The notes: generated by a model from the sequence alone, not told the origin. DNA of 64,000 nt from Halocaridina rubra (GCA_037179515.1 JAXCGZ010017009.1:62001-126000), one strand, 5' to 3'. Numbered from the stretch's first letter, positions 39,085-52,179 are shown. Numbers and translations: made by a program.

Positions 39085-41280
39085 AAGGAGATTACATCAA
39101 AATGAATGAGCTTTTTGCAGATATTGACTGGAGAACCTTATTTTACAAAAAATCTGTACAAGAAATGTATGACATCTTTTGTGAGAAATATGGGAAGATA
39201 GTAGATTGCTGCATACCTGTCACCAAAGTAGGCGTAATTCATGTCAGAGAGAAATGGTTCGATAATGGGTTTAAAAGAGCTAAGTAGTGGAGAGATAAAT
39301 GCTGGAAAAGGTATATGAGGAGAAAAAACATAAATGCCTGGCAAACCTACAAAATAGCAAGAAATGATTACCTAAGTAAACGAAGAGAGGCAGAGAAAGA
39401 CTATGAGAGGGACACCACCAGGAAGGCTAAAGAAAATCCCAAGCTTTACCTCAGCTTTATCAGAGGAAAACTGAAGGTAAAAGAACAGGTTTTAACGTTT
39501 AAGAGAGCGGATGGAAGAATCACTGAGACGGATGAAGAGATCTGCAAAGAATTGAACAAGGAGTTTCAGTCTGTATTTACAGTAGAAAATACCCCACCCC
39601 CTATGATTGCAAAGATAGAAGCTGAAGGGCCGGTATTAGAGAACATCAACCTTACAGCCACAGAGGTATGCAAAGCGCTGATGGTGTTAGATGTTCATAA
39701 AGCTGCAGGTCCTGATGATATATCCCTTCATGTACTTAAAAAATGCACAAATTCAATATCAGTGGCACTAAGTATCATATTTTAAAAGTCACTGGAGTCA
39801 GGGGAGATTTCAAGATACTGGAAACAAGCAAACGTGATACATATCTTCAAAAAGGGAAGGAGGGATAAGGCTCTAAACTATAGACCAGTTTCCTTCACCA
39901 GCATAGTTTGTAAGTTATGGAGAAACTACTAAGGAAACATATCTCTCTTCACTTGGAATCCTTCAACTTTTTGTCAGTGAAGCAACATGGCTTCAGAGAA
40001 GGTAGATCAACAGTAACAAACTTATTAGAATTTTATGATGAGGTAAGCTGAATCTTACAGGAAAGAGAGGGCTGGGCAGATTGCATATTCCTAGACTTCC
40101 AGAAAGCGTTTGACACTGTTCCACATGGGAGACTTATTAGGAAGCTGCATGCAATGGCTAGAATAGGTGGAAATGTCTTGAAATGGATAAACACTTACAT
40201 AGAAGGAAGGGAACAGAGGGTTAGGGTAAGACACTCAGTGTCTGAATGGAGAAGAGTTAGTAGTGGAGTTCCACAGGGTTCAGTTTTAGGGCCACTTTTC
40301 TTCCTTGTATATGTAAATGACCTACCAGAGTCTGTAAATTCCTTCATGAATATGTTTGCAGATGATGCAAAGAGTGTGAAGAAAGTAGGAAACGAGATCA
40401 ATGGTAGAGAACTTCAGGATGCAAAGAGTGTGAAGAAAGTAGGAAACGAGAACAATGATAGAGAACTTCAGGAAGATCTAAATAGTCTGCATGAGTGGTC
40501 AGAAAAGTGGCTAATGAAATTCAATACTCAAAATGTAAGGTAATTAGAATGGGTTCAAGTGCAAGAAGGCCCAAGCTTGACTACTCAGTGGCTGGAGTAC
40601 AACTTCAAGAGACAGAAGATGAGAGAGATCTAGGAGTAAACGTACTGGCAGGTATAGCTCCAGAAATACATATAAATGGCATAGTAAGGGCAGCTCTTAT
40701 CAAATGTAAGGGTAGCCTTCAGGCACATGGACAAGGAAATGTTCAGAAATATTTATGTAAGCTATGTGAAGCCAAAACTTGAATATGCAGCCCCCTTTTG
40801 GAATCCGCACTTGAAAAAGCACATAGCTAAGCTTGAAAAATTTCAAAACCACGAGACTGGTGCCAGAAATACGCAATCTCAGTTATGATGAGAGGCTGAG
40901 GGAATTAAACTTACCATCACTCGAAGCTAGAAGATTGAGGGTGGATATTGTGACAGTCTTTAAATTCCTTCATGGTTATGATAGAGTGGATAGGGATCGA
41001 TATTTTGATATGGCTGGCTCTAGAACTAGAGGTCATAGTTTGAAGCTTCGTAAGAAAACTTCTTTGCAGGATGTAAGGAAATACTTTTTCAGTGTAAGAG
41101 TAATTAATAGTTGGAATTCGCTAAGCGAGGAGGTAGTTAATGCTATCTCAATCCATAGTTTTAAGGACAGGTATGATAAGTATCACTAAGTACAAAATGG
41201 AACTGACCAGGAGACGGGAATATATGAGCTTTGGGCTCTTTCACGTAAACGCAATTACGTAATCACAATTAGGTAATCAC
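39083..41280 (+). mobile_element. CR1-type LINE unit a (5'-truncated)
   Basis: Starts in the endonuclease-RT linker (KGDYIKMNELF) right after a CA array and runs to two tail units ending at 41280. ORF2 is broken by TAG at about 39284-39286 (GAG in sister copies), a TAA near 39784, a one-base deletion near 39914, a 54-bp partial repeat of the region after FADDAK, a frameshift near 40525 and a short deletion near 40850 that removes part of VQRHATK. Unit b begins at the next base. Confidence 0.92.
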
Positions 41281-44200
41281 AGATAAAGAAGATAATGACA
41301 GAAGATCAGGGGATGGGGCCTCATTAAGATTGTTATACACAAATGCTGATGGATTAGCTGGTAATGCAGTAGAATTAAAAGATAGGATTCACAACAGTAA
41401 GGCAGATATAGTAGCAATTACAGAGACTAAGTTGAGTGAGGACATAAACAGTGTCACAGTTTTTCCTAAGGGCTTCAGAATACTAAGGGTTGAAAGATCT
41501 GAGAGGACTGGTGGAGGGATAGCACTGCTCATAAGTGAAAGGATTCAAGTCGAAGAAATAAACTTGGCTATAGAAAGTGAGTTCAAGGAATTTCTTGTTG
41601 CTCGCATAAATACTGGGTCAGAGAGCATTATAATAACTGTTGTATACAACCCACCAAGGAACCAAAATAGGCTTGAAGTTTATGAGGAAAGTCATATAGG
41701 TACTATTGAAGTCATAAACTCAGTTGTTAACATGGCACGGGAAAAAAATGTAGGATTTTGATTATGGGAGACTTTAATCATAAAGAGATAGATTGGATAA
41801 ATTTTGACCCACACAGTGGTGAGGACTCATTCGGGGCAAGATTCCTAGATTGCGTACAAGGGAATTTCCTACACCAACATGTAATGGAACCAACAAGGGC
41901 CAGGGGTGGGGATGAGCCATCACTACTTGATCTAGTGTTCACAGATAATGTGTTGGATATTGAAAAAAATTGAGTATGAACCACCACTTGGAAAGAGTGA
42001 CCACTGTGTGTTGTTGATGGAGTATATCATTGAAGATATTCTTCCTGAGAGTAAAGGCACTGAGGACATGAGGAGGAACTATCCGAAAGGAGATTACATC
42101 AAAATGAATGAGCTTTTTGCAGTTATTGACTGGAGGACCTTATTTTACAACAAATCTGTACAAGAAATGTATGACATCTTTTGTGAGAAATATGGGAAGA
42201 TAGTAGATTGCTGCATACCTGTCACCAAAGTAGGCGTAATTCATGTCAGAGAGAAATGGTTCGATAATGGGTGTAAAAGAGCTAAGTAGTGGAGAGATAA
42301 ATGCTGGAAAAGGTATATTAGGAGAAAAAACATAAATGCCTGGCAAACCTACAAAATAGCAAGAAATGATTACCTAAGTAAACGAAGAGAGGCAGAGAAA
42401 GACTATGAGAGGGACACCACCAGGAAGGCTAAAGAAAATCCCAAGCTTTACCTCAGCTTTATCAAAGGAAAACTGAAGGTAAAAGAACAGGTTTTAACGC
42501 TTAAGAGAGCGGATGGAAGAATCACTGAGACGGATGAAGAGATCTGCAAAGAATTGAACAAGGAGTTTCAGTCTGTATTTACAGTAGAAAATACCCCACC
42601 CCCTATGATTGCAAAGATAGAAGCTCAAGGGCCGGTATTAGAGAACATCAACCTTACAGCCACAGAGGTATGCAAAGCGCTGATGGTGTTAGATGTTCAT
42701 AAAGCTGCAGGTCCTGATGATATATCCCTTCATATACTTAAAAAATGCACAAATTCAATATCAGTGGCACTAAGTATCATATTTTAAAAGTCACTGGAGT
42801 CAGGGGAGATTTCAAGATACTGGAAACAAGCAAACGTGATACATATCTTCAAAAAGGGAAGGAGGGATAAGGCTCTAAACTATAGACCAGTTTCCTTCAC
42901 CAGCATAGTTTGTAAGTTATGGAGAAACTACTAAGGAAACATATCTCTCTTCACTTGGAATCCTTCAACTTTTTGTCAGTGAAGCAACATGGCTTCAGAG
43001 AAGGTAGATCAACAGTAACAAACTTATTAGAATTTTATGATGAGGTAAGCTGAATCTTACAGGAAAGAGAGGGCTGGGCAGATTGCATATTCCTAGACTT
43101 CCAGAAAGCGTTTGACACTGTTCCACATGGGAGACTTATTAGGAAGCTGCATGCAATGGCTAGAATAGGTGGATGTGTCTTGAAATGGATAAACACTTAC
43201 ATAGAAGGAAGGGAACAGAGGGTTAGGGTAAGACACTCAGTGTCTGAATGGAGAAGAGTTAGTAGTGGAGTTCCACAGGGTTCAGTTTTAGGGCCACTTT
43301 TCTTCCTTGTATATGTAAATGACCTACCAGAGTCTGTAAATTCCTTCATGAATATGTTTGCAGATGATGCAAAGAGTGTGAAGAAAGTAGGAAACGAGAT
43401 CAATGGTAGAGAACTTCAGGATGCAAAGAGTGTGAAGAAAGTAGGAAACGAGAACAATGATAGAGAACTTCAGGAAGATCTAAATAGTCTGCATGAGTGG
43501 TCAGAAAAGTGGCTAATGAAATTCAATACTCAAAATGTAAGGTAGTTAGAATGGGTACAAGTGCAAGAAGGCCCAAGCTTGACTACTCAGTGGCTGGAGT
43601 ACAACTTCAAGAGACAGAAGATGAGAGAGATCTAGGAGTAAACGTACTGGCAGGTATAGCTCCAGAAATACATATAAATGGCATAGTAAGGGCAGCTCTT
43701 ATCAAATATAAGGGTAGCCTTCAGGCACATGGACAAGGAAATGTTCAGAAATATTTATGTAAGCTATGTGAAGCCAAAACTTGAATATGCAGCCCCCTTT
43801 TGGAATCCGCACTTGAAAAAGCACATAGCTAAGCTTGAAAAATTTCAAAACCACGAGACTGGTGCCAGAAATACGCAATCTCAGTTATGATGAGAGGCTG
43901 AGGGAATTAAACTTACCATCACTCGAAGCTAGAAGATTGAGGGTGGATATTGTGACAGTCTTTAAATTCCTTCATGGTTATGATAGAGTGGATAGGGATC
44001 GATATTTTGATATGGCTGGCTCTAGAACTAGAGGTCATAGTTTGAAGCTTCGTAAGAAAACTTCTTTGCAGGATGTAAGGAAATACTTTTTCAGTGTAAG
44101 AGTAATTAATAGTTGGAATTCGCTAAGCGAGGAGGTAGTTAATGCTATCTCAATCCATAGTTTTAAGGACAGGTATGATAAGTATCACTAAGTACAAAAT

Positions 44201-44282
44201 GGAACTGACCAGGAGACGGGAATATACGAGCTTTGGGCTCTTTCCCGTAAACGCAATTACGTAATCACAATTAGGTAATCAC
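41281..44282 (+). mobile_element. CR1-type LINE unit b
   Basis: Begins AGATAAAGAAGATAATGAC, the last dozen codons of ORF1, so it is truncated inside ORF1. It continues through the endonuclease (41330-41761, 41758-41973 and 41948-42289, with two small frameshifts), RT and tail. From 42085 onward it is a near-copy of unit a with the same lesions. It is therefore a recombinant product of the 3002-bp duplication. Confidence 0.93.
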
Positions 44283-47244
44283 AGATAAAGAAGATAATGA
44301 CAGAAGATCAGGGGATGGGGCCTCATTAAGATTGTTATACACAAATGCTGATGGATTAGCTGGTAATGCAGTAGAATTAAAAGATAGGATTCACAACAGT
44401 AAGGCAGATATAGTAGCAATTACAGAGACTAAGTTGAGTGAGGACATAAACAGTGTCACAGTTTTTCCTAAGGGCTTCAGAATACTAAGGGTTGAAAGAT
44501 CTGAGAGGACTGGTGGAGGGATAGCACTGCTCATAAGTGAAAGGATTCAAGTCGAAGAAATAAACTTGGCTATAGAAAGTGAGTTCAAGGAATTTCTTGT
44601 TGCTCGCATAAATACTGGGTCAGAGAGCATTATAATAACTGTTGTATACAACCCACCAAGGAACCAAAATAGGCTTGAAGTTTATGAGGAAAGTCATATA
44701 GGTACTATTGAAGTCATAAACTCAGTTGTTAACATGGCACGGGAAAAAAATGTAGGATTTTGATTATGGGAGACTTTAATCATAAAGAGATAGATTGGAT
44801 AAATCTTGACCCACACAGTGGTGAGGACTCATTCGGGGCAAGATTCCTAGATTGCGTACAAGGGAATTTCCTACACCAACATGTAATGGAACCAACAAGG
44901 GCCAGGGGTGGGGATGAGCCATCACTACTTGATCTAGTGTTCACAGATAATGTGTTGGATATTGAAAAAAATTGAGTATGAACCACCACTTGGAAAGAGT
45001 GACCACTGTGTGTTGTTGATGGAGTATATCATTGAAGATATTCTTCCTGAGAGTAAAGGCACTGAGGACATGAGGAGGAACTATCCGAAAGGAGATTACA
45101 TCAAAATGAATGAGCTTTTTGCAGTTATTGACTGGAGGACCTTATTTTACAACAAATCTGTACAAGAAATGTATGACATCTTTTGTGAGAAATATGGGAA
45201 GATAGTAGATTGCTGCATACCTGTCACCAAAGTAGGTGTAATTCATGCCAGAGAGAAATGGTTCGATAATGGGTGTAAAAGAGCTAAGGAGTGGAGAGAC
45301 AAATGCTGGAAAAGGTATAGGAGGAGAAAAAACATAAATGCCTGGCAAACCTACAAAAGAGCCAGAAATGACTACCTAAGTAAAAGGAGAGAGGCGGAGA
45401 GAGACTATGAGAGGGACATCACCAGGAAGGCTAAAGAAAATCCCAAGCTTTTCCACAGCTTTATCAGAGGAAAACTGAAGGTAAAAGAACAGGTTTTAAG
45501 GCTAAAGAGAGCGGATGGAAGCATCACTGAGACGGATGAAGAGATCTGCAAAGAATTGAACAAGGAGTTTCAGTCAGTATTTACAGTAGAAAATACCCCA
45601 CCCCCTCAGATTGCAGTGATAGAAGCTCAAGGGCCGGTATTAGAGAACATCAACCTTACAGCCACAGAGGTATGTAAAGTGCAGATGGATTTAGATGTTC
45701 ATAAAACTACAGGTCCTGATGACATATCCCCTCATGTGCTTAAAAAATACGCAAACACAATATCAGTGGCACTAAGTATCATATTTAAGGAGTCACTGGA
45801 GTCGGGGGAGATTCCAAGATGCTGGAAACAAGCAAATGTGATACCTATCTTCAAAAAGGGAAGGAGGGATACGGCTCTGAACTATAGACCAGTTTCCTTG
45901 ACCAGCATAGTTTGTAAGTTATGGAGAAACTACTAAGGAAACATATCTCTCCTCACTTGGAATCCTTCAACTTTTTGTCAGTGAGGCAACATGGCTTCAG
46001 AAAAGGTAGATCAACAGTAACAAACTTATTAGAATTTTATGATGAGGTAAGCCGAATCTTACAGGAAAGAGAGGGCTCGGCAGATTCCATATTCCTAGAC
46101 TTCCAGAAAACGTTTGACACTGTTCCACATGGGAGACTTATTAGGAAGCTGCAATCAATGGCTAGAATAGGTGGAAATGTTTTGGAATGGATAAAAACTT
46201 ACTTAGATGGAAGGGAACAGAGGGTTAGAGTAAGACACTCGCTGTCTGAATGGAGAGGAGTTAGTAGTGGAGTTCCACAGGGTTCAGTTTTAGGGCCACT
46301 TTTGTTCCTTGTATATGTAAATGACCTACCAGAGTCTGTAAATTCATTTATGAATATGTTTGCAGATAATGCAAAGATTGTGAAGAAAGTAAAAAACGAG
46401 AACAATGGTAGAGAACTTCAGTAGGATCTAAATAATCTGCATGAGTGGTCAGAAAAGTGGCTAATGAAATTCAATACTTCAAAATGTAAGGTAATGAGAA
46501 TGGGTACAAGTGCAAGAAGGCCCAAGCTTGACTACTCGGTGGCTGGAGTACAACTTCAAGAGACAGAAAATGAGAGAGATCTAGGAGTAAACATACTGGC
46601 AGATTTCTCTCCAGAAATACATATAAATGGCATAGTAAGGGCAGCATATGCATTCTTATCAAATGTAAGGGTAGCCTTCAGGCACATGGACAAGGAAATT
46701 TTCAGAAATATTTATGTAACCTATGTGAGGCCAAAACTCGAATATGCAGCCCCCTTTAGGAATCCGCACTTGAAAAAGCACATAACTAAGCTTGAAAAAG
46801 TTCAAAGACATGCCACGAAACTGGTGCCAGAAATAAGCAATCTCAGTTATGATGAGAGGCTGAGGGAATTAGACTTACCATCACTCGAAGCTAGAAGAGT
46901 GAGGGGGGATATGGTGACAGTCTTTAAATTCCTTCATGGTTATGATAGAGTGGATAGGGATCGATATTTTGATATGGCTGGCTCTAGAACTAGAGGTCAT
47001 AGTTTGAAGCTTCGTAAGAAAACTTCTTTGCAGGATGTAAGGAAATACTTTTTCAGTGTAAAAGTAGTTGATAATTGGAATTCGCTAAGGGAATAGGTAG
47101 TTAATGCTATCTCAATCCATAGTTTTAAGGACAGGTATGATAAGTATCACTAAGTATAAAATGGAAGCGATCAGGAGACGGGAAGATACGAGCTTTGGGC
47201 TCTTTCCCGTAAACACAATTAGGTAATCACAATTAGGTAATCAC
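44283..47244 (+). mobile_element. CR1-type LINE unit c
   Basis: Same 5' truncation as unit b and the same two endonuclease frameshifts. From about 45230 on it is of a better-preserved type: 44950-45936 is open for 328 codons (endonuclease end through RT fingers), 45921-46424 for 167 and 46464-47096 for 210. Lesions include a frameshift near 45916, TAG at 46422-46424 and TAG at 47094-47096. The metal-binding motif reads FADN here instead of FADD. Two tail units end at 47244. Confidence 0.93.
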
Positions 47245-47246
47245 AC

Positions 47247-48154
47247 GTAAAGTCATTCATGAATATGTTTGCAGATGATGCAAAGATTGTGAAGAAAGTA
47301 AGAAACGAGTACAATGGTAGAGAACTTCAGGAAGATTTAAATAGTCTCCATGAGTGGTCAGAAATGTGGCTAATGAAATTCAATACTTCAAAATGTAAGG
47401 TAATGATAATGGGTAAAAGTGCAGGAAGACCCAAGCTTGACTACTCGGTGGCAGGAGTACAACTTCAAGAGACAGAAAAAAGAGAGAGATCTAGGAATAA
47501 ACATACTGGCAGATCTGACTCCAGAAATACATATAAATGGCATAGTAAGGGCAGCATATGCTTTCTTGGCAAATGTAAGGGTAGCTTTCAGGCACATGGA
47601 CAAGGAAATGTTCAGAAATATTTATGTAACCTATGTGAGGCCAAAACTTGAATATGCAGCCCCCTTTTGGAATTCGCACTTGAAAAGGCACGTAGCTACG
47701 CTTGGAAAAGTTCAAAGACATGCCACGAAACTGGTTCCAGATATAAGCAATCTCGGTTATGATGAGAGGCTGAGGGAAGTAGACTTACCACCACTCGAAG
47801 CTAGAAGATTGAGGGGTAATGTGGTGACAGTCTTTAAATTCCTTCATGGTTAGGATAGAGTGGATAGAGATCGATATATTGATATGGCTGGCTCTAGAAC
47901 TAGAGGTCATAGTTTGAAGCTTCGTAATAAAACATCTTTGCAGGATGTAAGGAAATAATTTTTCAATGTTAGAGTAGTTGATAAAAGGAATTTGCAAAGT
48001 GAGGAGGTAGTTAATGCTATCTCAATGAATAGTTTTAAGGACAGGTATGATAAGTATCACTAAATACAAAATGGAACCGATCAGGAAACGGGAAGATACG
48101 ATCTTTGGGCTCTTTCCCGTAAACACAATTAGGTAATCACAATTAGGTAATCAC
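47247..48154 (+). mobile_element. CR1-type LINE unit d (3' fragment)
   Basis: 5'-truncated at GTAAAGTCATTCATGAATATG, just before the FADD motif. Frames 47259-47651 and 47419-47853 overlap, marking a one-base shift near 47480. Stops are at 47851 and at 47956-47958 (TAA at the recurrent Tyr site). Two tail units end at 48154. Confidence 0.92.
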
Positions 48155-48162
48155 ACACACAC

Positions 48163-49055
48163 TTAAAGTAATTCATGAATATGTTTGCAGATGATGCAAA
48201 GATTGTGAGGAAAGTAAAAAACGAGAACAATGGTAGAGAACTTCAGGAGGATCTAAATAATCTGCATGAGTGGTCAGAAAAGTGGCTAATGAAATTCAAT
48301 ACTTCAAAATGTAAGGTAATGAGAATGGGTACAAGTGCAAGAAGGCCCAAGCTTGAATACTCGGTGGCTGAAGTACAACTTCAAGAGACAGAAAATGAGA
48401 GAGATCTAGGAGTAAACATACTGGCAGATTTCTCTCCAGAAATACATATAAATGGCATAGTAAGGGCAGCATATGCATTCTTATCAAATGTAAGGGTAGC
48501 CTTCAGGCACATGGACATGGAAATGTTCAGAAATATTTATGTAACCTATGTGAGGCCAAAACTCGAATATGCAGCCCCCTTTTGGAATCCGCACTTGAAA
48601 AAGCACATAACTAAGCTTGAAAAAGTTCAAAGACATTCCACGAAACTGGTGCCAGAAATACGCAATCTCAGTTATGATGAGAGGCTGAGGGAATTAGACT
48701 TACCATCACTCGAAGCTAGAAGAGTGAGGGGTGATATGGTGACAGTCTTTAAATTCCTTCATGGTTATGATAGAGTGGATAGAGATCGATATTTTGATAT
48801 GGCTGGCTCTAGAACTAGAGGTCATAGTTTGAAGCTTCGTAAGAAAACTTCTTTGCAGGATGTAAGGAAATACTTTTTCAGTGTAAGAGTAGTTGATAAT
48901 TGGAATTGGCTAAGCGAGGAGGTAGTTAATGCTATCTCAATCCATAGTTTTAAGGACATGTATGATAAGTATCGCTAAGTACAAAATGGAACTGATCAAG
49001 AGATGGGAAGATATGAGCTTTGGGCTCTTTCCCGTAAGCACAATTAGATAATCAC
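48163..49055 (+). mobile_element. CR1-type LINE unit e (3' fragment)
   Basis: Truncated at the same place as unit d (TTAAAGTAATTCATGAATATG) and preceded by CACACACAC, so d and e are probably related by local duplication. The tail is degenerate (CACAATTAGATAATCAC), followed by another CA run. Confidence 0.92.
48175..48978 (+). pseudogene. CR1 ORF2 C-terminal 267 codons, uninterrupted
   Basis: Starts at ATG 48175 (NMFADDAKIV) and ends at the natural stop near 48976. It contains the metal-binding FADD and the whole C-terminal domain (RPKLEYAAPFWNPH, KLVPEIRNLSYDERL) without a lesion. It lacks the endonuclease and the RT fingers, so it is not a working enzyme. Confidence 0.85.
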
Positions 49056-49582
49056 ACACACACACATTTGATAGTTAGTTTGATACACAAAAAAATTAAT
49101 AATTAAATAAATACCCAATATACACCTGTCAACAGTACTGAGTTAAGTTGCCAAGTAGCACAGCTGTGTTATTTTCTTCATTTTTTTTCTTTTCTTTTAG
49201 CTTTCGCTTTTATTATTTTTTATTTTGTATATATATTGAGTTAAATGTAAAGTCTGATCCTGTGATAACATATCTTGGTTAGCAAGTGAGTTTATCAGCT
49301 AAGAAGAATATATAGCAGAAACAGGTGGGAGTCTTCTCAGATACAAATTCGAATTTTATTTCAAGTACATTTTTGTTTTTGTTTGCAATTTTTTTCCTCA
49401 AATTACCGACGTCAAATTTTTAAGTTAGGATGTGTTACCAGAAAAGAGATAAATTGAGTCACTAAATAGTACTTATATGAAGATATAAAAATTCTGTGTG
49501 AAGCTTAAATAAAAGTTTTGCTCTCTTTTTTTTCTCTTTCTCTTCTTCTTTCTATATTCTGAGAAAGGGAAAACATAAAAAT

Positions 49583-50658
49583 GAGGCCATCTCTGTCCCA
49601 AACCTCCCCCACCCTTGGGTTGGGAGGAGGGGGTAGCTATTAGGAGATTAAAACAGAAAATCAAGGAATTAGATGCAATGGTTATAAGCCTTGATAATAA
49701 AATTCGAAATATGCATAGAGAAATGAAAGAGAATGAAACACTCAGAGAGGAAATAAGACTTTTGGAGGAAGGAAATAAAGCACAAGGGTAGGAAAGAAAA
49801 GAACTAGAAAAACGAATAAAGAAGCTGGAATGGGAAAAGAGTGAACTAGAAACCAGAATTTCTAAACAAGACGATAACAACAAACAGCTGAATGACAACC
49901 TAAATGAATTAGATGTTACTTCACTGCTCTCTTCTGAGAGAGACGAGATTGCAGCATGGAATGTCCAGATTAAGGAAAACATTGAACAGTTTAGAAAAGA
50001 GTTTCAGGAGATGAATATGGAACATGATGCCATGAAAACTTCCTTTGCTGAGGCACTAAAGGGGAATGTGGAAGTAAAAGAGGCTGTAAAGGTGGTGACA
50101 CTGGAAAACATACAAACAGTAAACTATAAAGAGACAGTAATCGAAAAAATGAAAGACGTTGTGACGGAAAGGGCAAATCCACTGATTAAACAGGCACTTG
50201 ATAAAGAGAAGACAGTGGTAATCTCAGGCATAAGCGAATCCCAGGAGCCAACATGGCAGGGGAGACTTGAAGAAAATAAAGCTAGGGTTGTAGACCTCAT
50301 AAGAAAGCTTGGAGTAGTTTGTGGTCCTGAGGATATTGTAAGCATTCACCAAATAGGCAAATATTCGAGGGAAAGAAATCAGAGACCAACAAAAGTAGCC
50401 TTTGAGAGAGGGGAAACATGTAGAGAAATATTGATGAGAAAAAAAAGTCTAAAAGACCTTCAAGAATTCAAAGAAGTGTTCATTAGACGATACAGAACAC
50501 AGGAAGAGATGGGAAAGATCAAAAACTTCTTGCAAGAGGCAAGAAGGTTAAATGAGGAGAGAAATGATGAGAAGAAAAATTTTAATTTCAGAGTTCTTCC
50601 AGACAAAGGGAAGATAAAGAAGATAATGACAGAATATCAGGGGATGGGGTCTCATTAA
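49583..50658 (+). pseudogene. CR1 ORF1 of unit f (coiled coil + RRM-like domain)
   Basis: Starts MRPSLSQTSPT like the intact ORF1 at 17840-18919 (-). A small deletion and frameshift lie near 49630 and TAG near 49789 (after NKAQG). From 50011 the frame is open to TAA at 50656 for 215 codons and includes VVISGISESQEPTWQGRLEE, LIRKLGVVCGPEDI, PTKVAFERGE and VFIRRYRTQEEMGK. Compared with the intact copy there are scattered substitutions and a stretch rich in lysine and asparagine near its end. Confidence 0.85.
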
Positions 50659-50869
50659 GATAGTTATTCAAGAATGCAAAGAAGTGTTCATTAGACGATA
50701 CAGAACACAGGAAGAGATGGGAAAGATCAAAAACTTGTTGCAAGAGGCAAGAAGGTTAAATGATGAAAGAAATGAGGAAGAGAAGAAAAATTTTCGTTAC
50801 GGAATACTTCCAGACAAAGGGGAGATAAAGAAGATAATGACAGAAGATCAGGGGATGGGGCCTCATTAA
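50465..50869 (+). repeat. Internal tandem duplication of the ORF1 3' end (about 207 bp)
   Basis: GCAAAGAAGTGTTCATTAGA at about 50674 repeats the sequence at 50467, and both runs continue through AAGATAATGACAGAA and GGGGATGGGG to the ORF1 stop. The two copies differ by several bases (for example FNFRVLPDKG against FRYGILPDKG), so the second piece came from a different CR1 copy rather than by simple slippage. Confidence 0.9.
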
Positions 50870-50871
50870 GA

Positions 50872-52179
50872 TTGTTATACACAAATGCTGATGGATTAGC
50901 TGGTAAGGCAGTAGAATTAAAAGATAGGATTCACAACAGTAAGGCAGATATAGTAGCAATTACAGAGACTAAGTTGAGTGAGGACATAAACAGTGTCACA
51001 GTTTTTCCTAAGGGCTTCAGAATACTAAGGGTCGAAAGATCTGAGAGGACTGGTGGAGGGATAGCACTGCTCATAAGTGAGAGGATTCAAGCTGAAGAGA
51101 TAAACTTGGCTATAGAAAGTGAGTTCAGGGAATTTCTTGTTGCTCGCATAAATACTGGGTCAGAGAGCATTATAATAACTGTTGTATACAACCCACCAAG
51201 GAACCAAAATAGGCTTGAAATTTATGAGGAAAGTCATATAGGTACGATTGAAGTCATAAACTCAGTTGTTAACATGGCGCGGGAGAAAAAATGTAGGATT
51301 TTGATTATGGGAGACTTTAATCATAAAGAGATAGATTGGATAAATCTTGACCCACACAGTGGTGAGGACTCCTTTGGGGCAAGATTCCTAGATTGCGTAC
51401 AAGGGAATTTCCTACACCAACATGTAATGGAACCAACAAGAGCCAGGGGTGGGGATGAGCCATCACTACTTGATCTGGTGTTCACAGATAATGTGTTGGA
51501 TATTGAAAATATTGAGTATGAACCACCAATTGGAAAGAGTGACCACTGTGTGTTGTTGATGGAGTATATCATTGAAGACATTCTTCCTGAGAGTAGAGGC
51601 ACTGAGGACATGAGGAGGAACTATCAGAAAGGAGATTACATCAAAATGAATGAGCTTTTTGCAGTTATTGACTGGAGAACCTTATTTTACAACAAATCTG
51701 TACAAGAAATGTATGACATCTTTTGTGAGAAATATGGGAAGATAGTAGATTGCTGCATACCTGTCACCAAAGTAGGTGTAATTCATGCCAGAGAGAAATG
51801 GTTCGATAATGGGTGTAAAAGAGCTAAGGAGTGGAGAGACAAATGCTGGAAAAGGTATAGGAGGAGAAAAAACATAAATGCCTGGCAAACCTACAAAAGA
51901 GCAAGAAATGACTACCTAAGTAAAAGGAGAGAGGCAGAGAAAGATTATGAGAGGGACATCACCAGGAAGGCTAAAGAAAATCCCAAGCTTTTCCACAGCT
52001 TTATCAGAGGAAAACTGAAGGTAAAAGAACAGGTTTTAAGGCTAAAGAGAGCGGATGGAAGCATCACTGAGACGGACGAAGAGATCTGCAAAGAATTGAA
52101 CAAGGAGTTTCAGTCAGTATTTACAGTAGAAAATACCCCACCCCCTCAGATTGCAGTGATAGAAGCTCACAGATGCTGA
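50872..52179 (+). pseudogene. CR1 ORF2 N-terminal 435 codons, open
   Basis: Uninterrupted endonuclease domain with all APE motifs (ITETKL, GDFNHKEIDW, GKSDHCVLL) and the linker as far as VIEAH. The first codon shown is TTG right after the ORF1 TAAGA, as in the other copies. It ends out of frame after the joint to unit g. This is the best-preserved endonuclease in the array. Confidence 0.9.

Larger units (their letters stand above)
39083..45086 (+). repeat. 3002-bp tandem duplication inside the CR1 array
   Basis: 39083-42084 and 42085-45086 are nearly identical. They share private lesions: the frameshift in CAATACTCAAAATGTAAGG (about 40525 and 43527), the partial internal duplication of the AAAGAGTGTGAAGAAAGTAGG segment (about 40368/40420 and 43370/43422), the AAAAAAATGTAGG frameshift (41743 and 44745) and GAAAAAAATTGAG (41961 and 44963). 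All offsets equal 3002. This is best explained by unequal crossing-over between neighbouring CR1 copies. Confidence 0.95.
49070..52168 (+). mobile_element. CR1-type LINE unit f, with 5'UTR and ORF1, missing its 3' third
   Basis: The only + strand copy reaching the family 5' end: 5'UTR 49070-49582, ORF1 from 49583, a partial duplication of the ORF1 end, and ORF2 from 50872. It breaks off at 52168 in the ORF2 linker (VIEAH) and is joined to the endonuclease start of unit g, with CA microhomology at the joint. RT and tail are missing. Confidence 0.92.
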
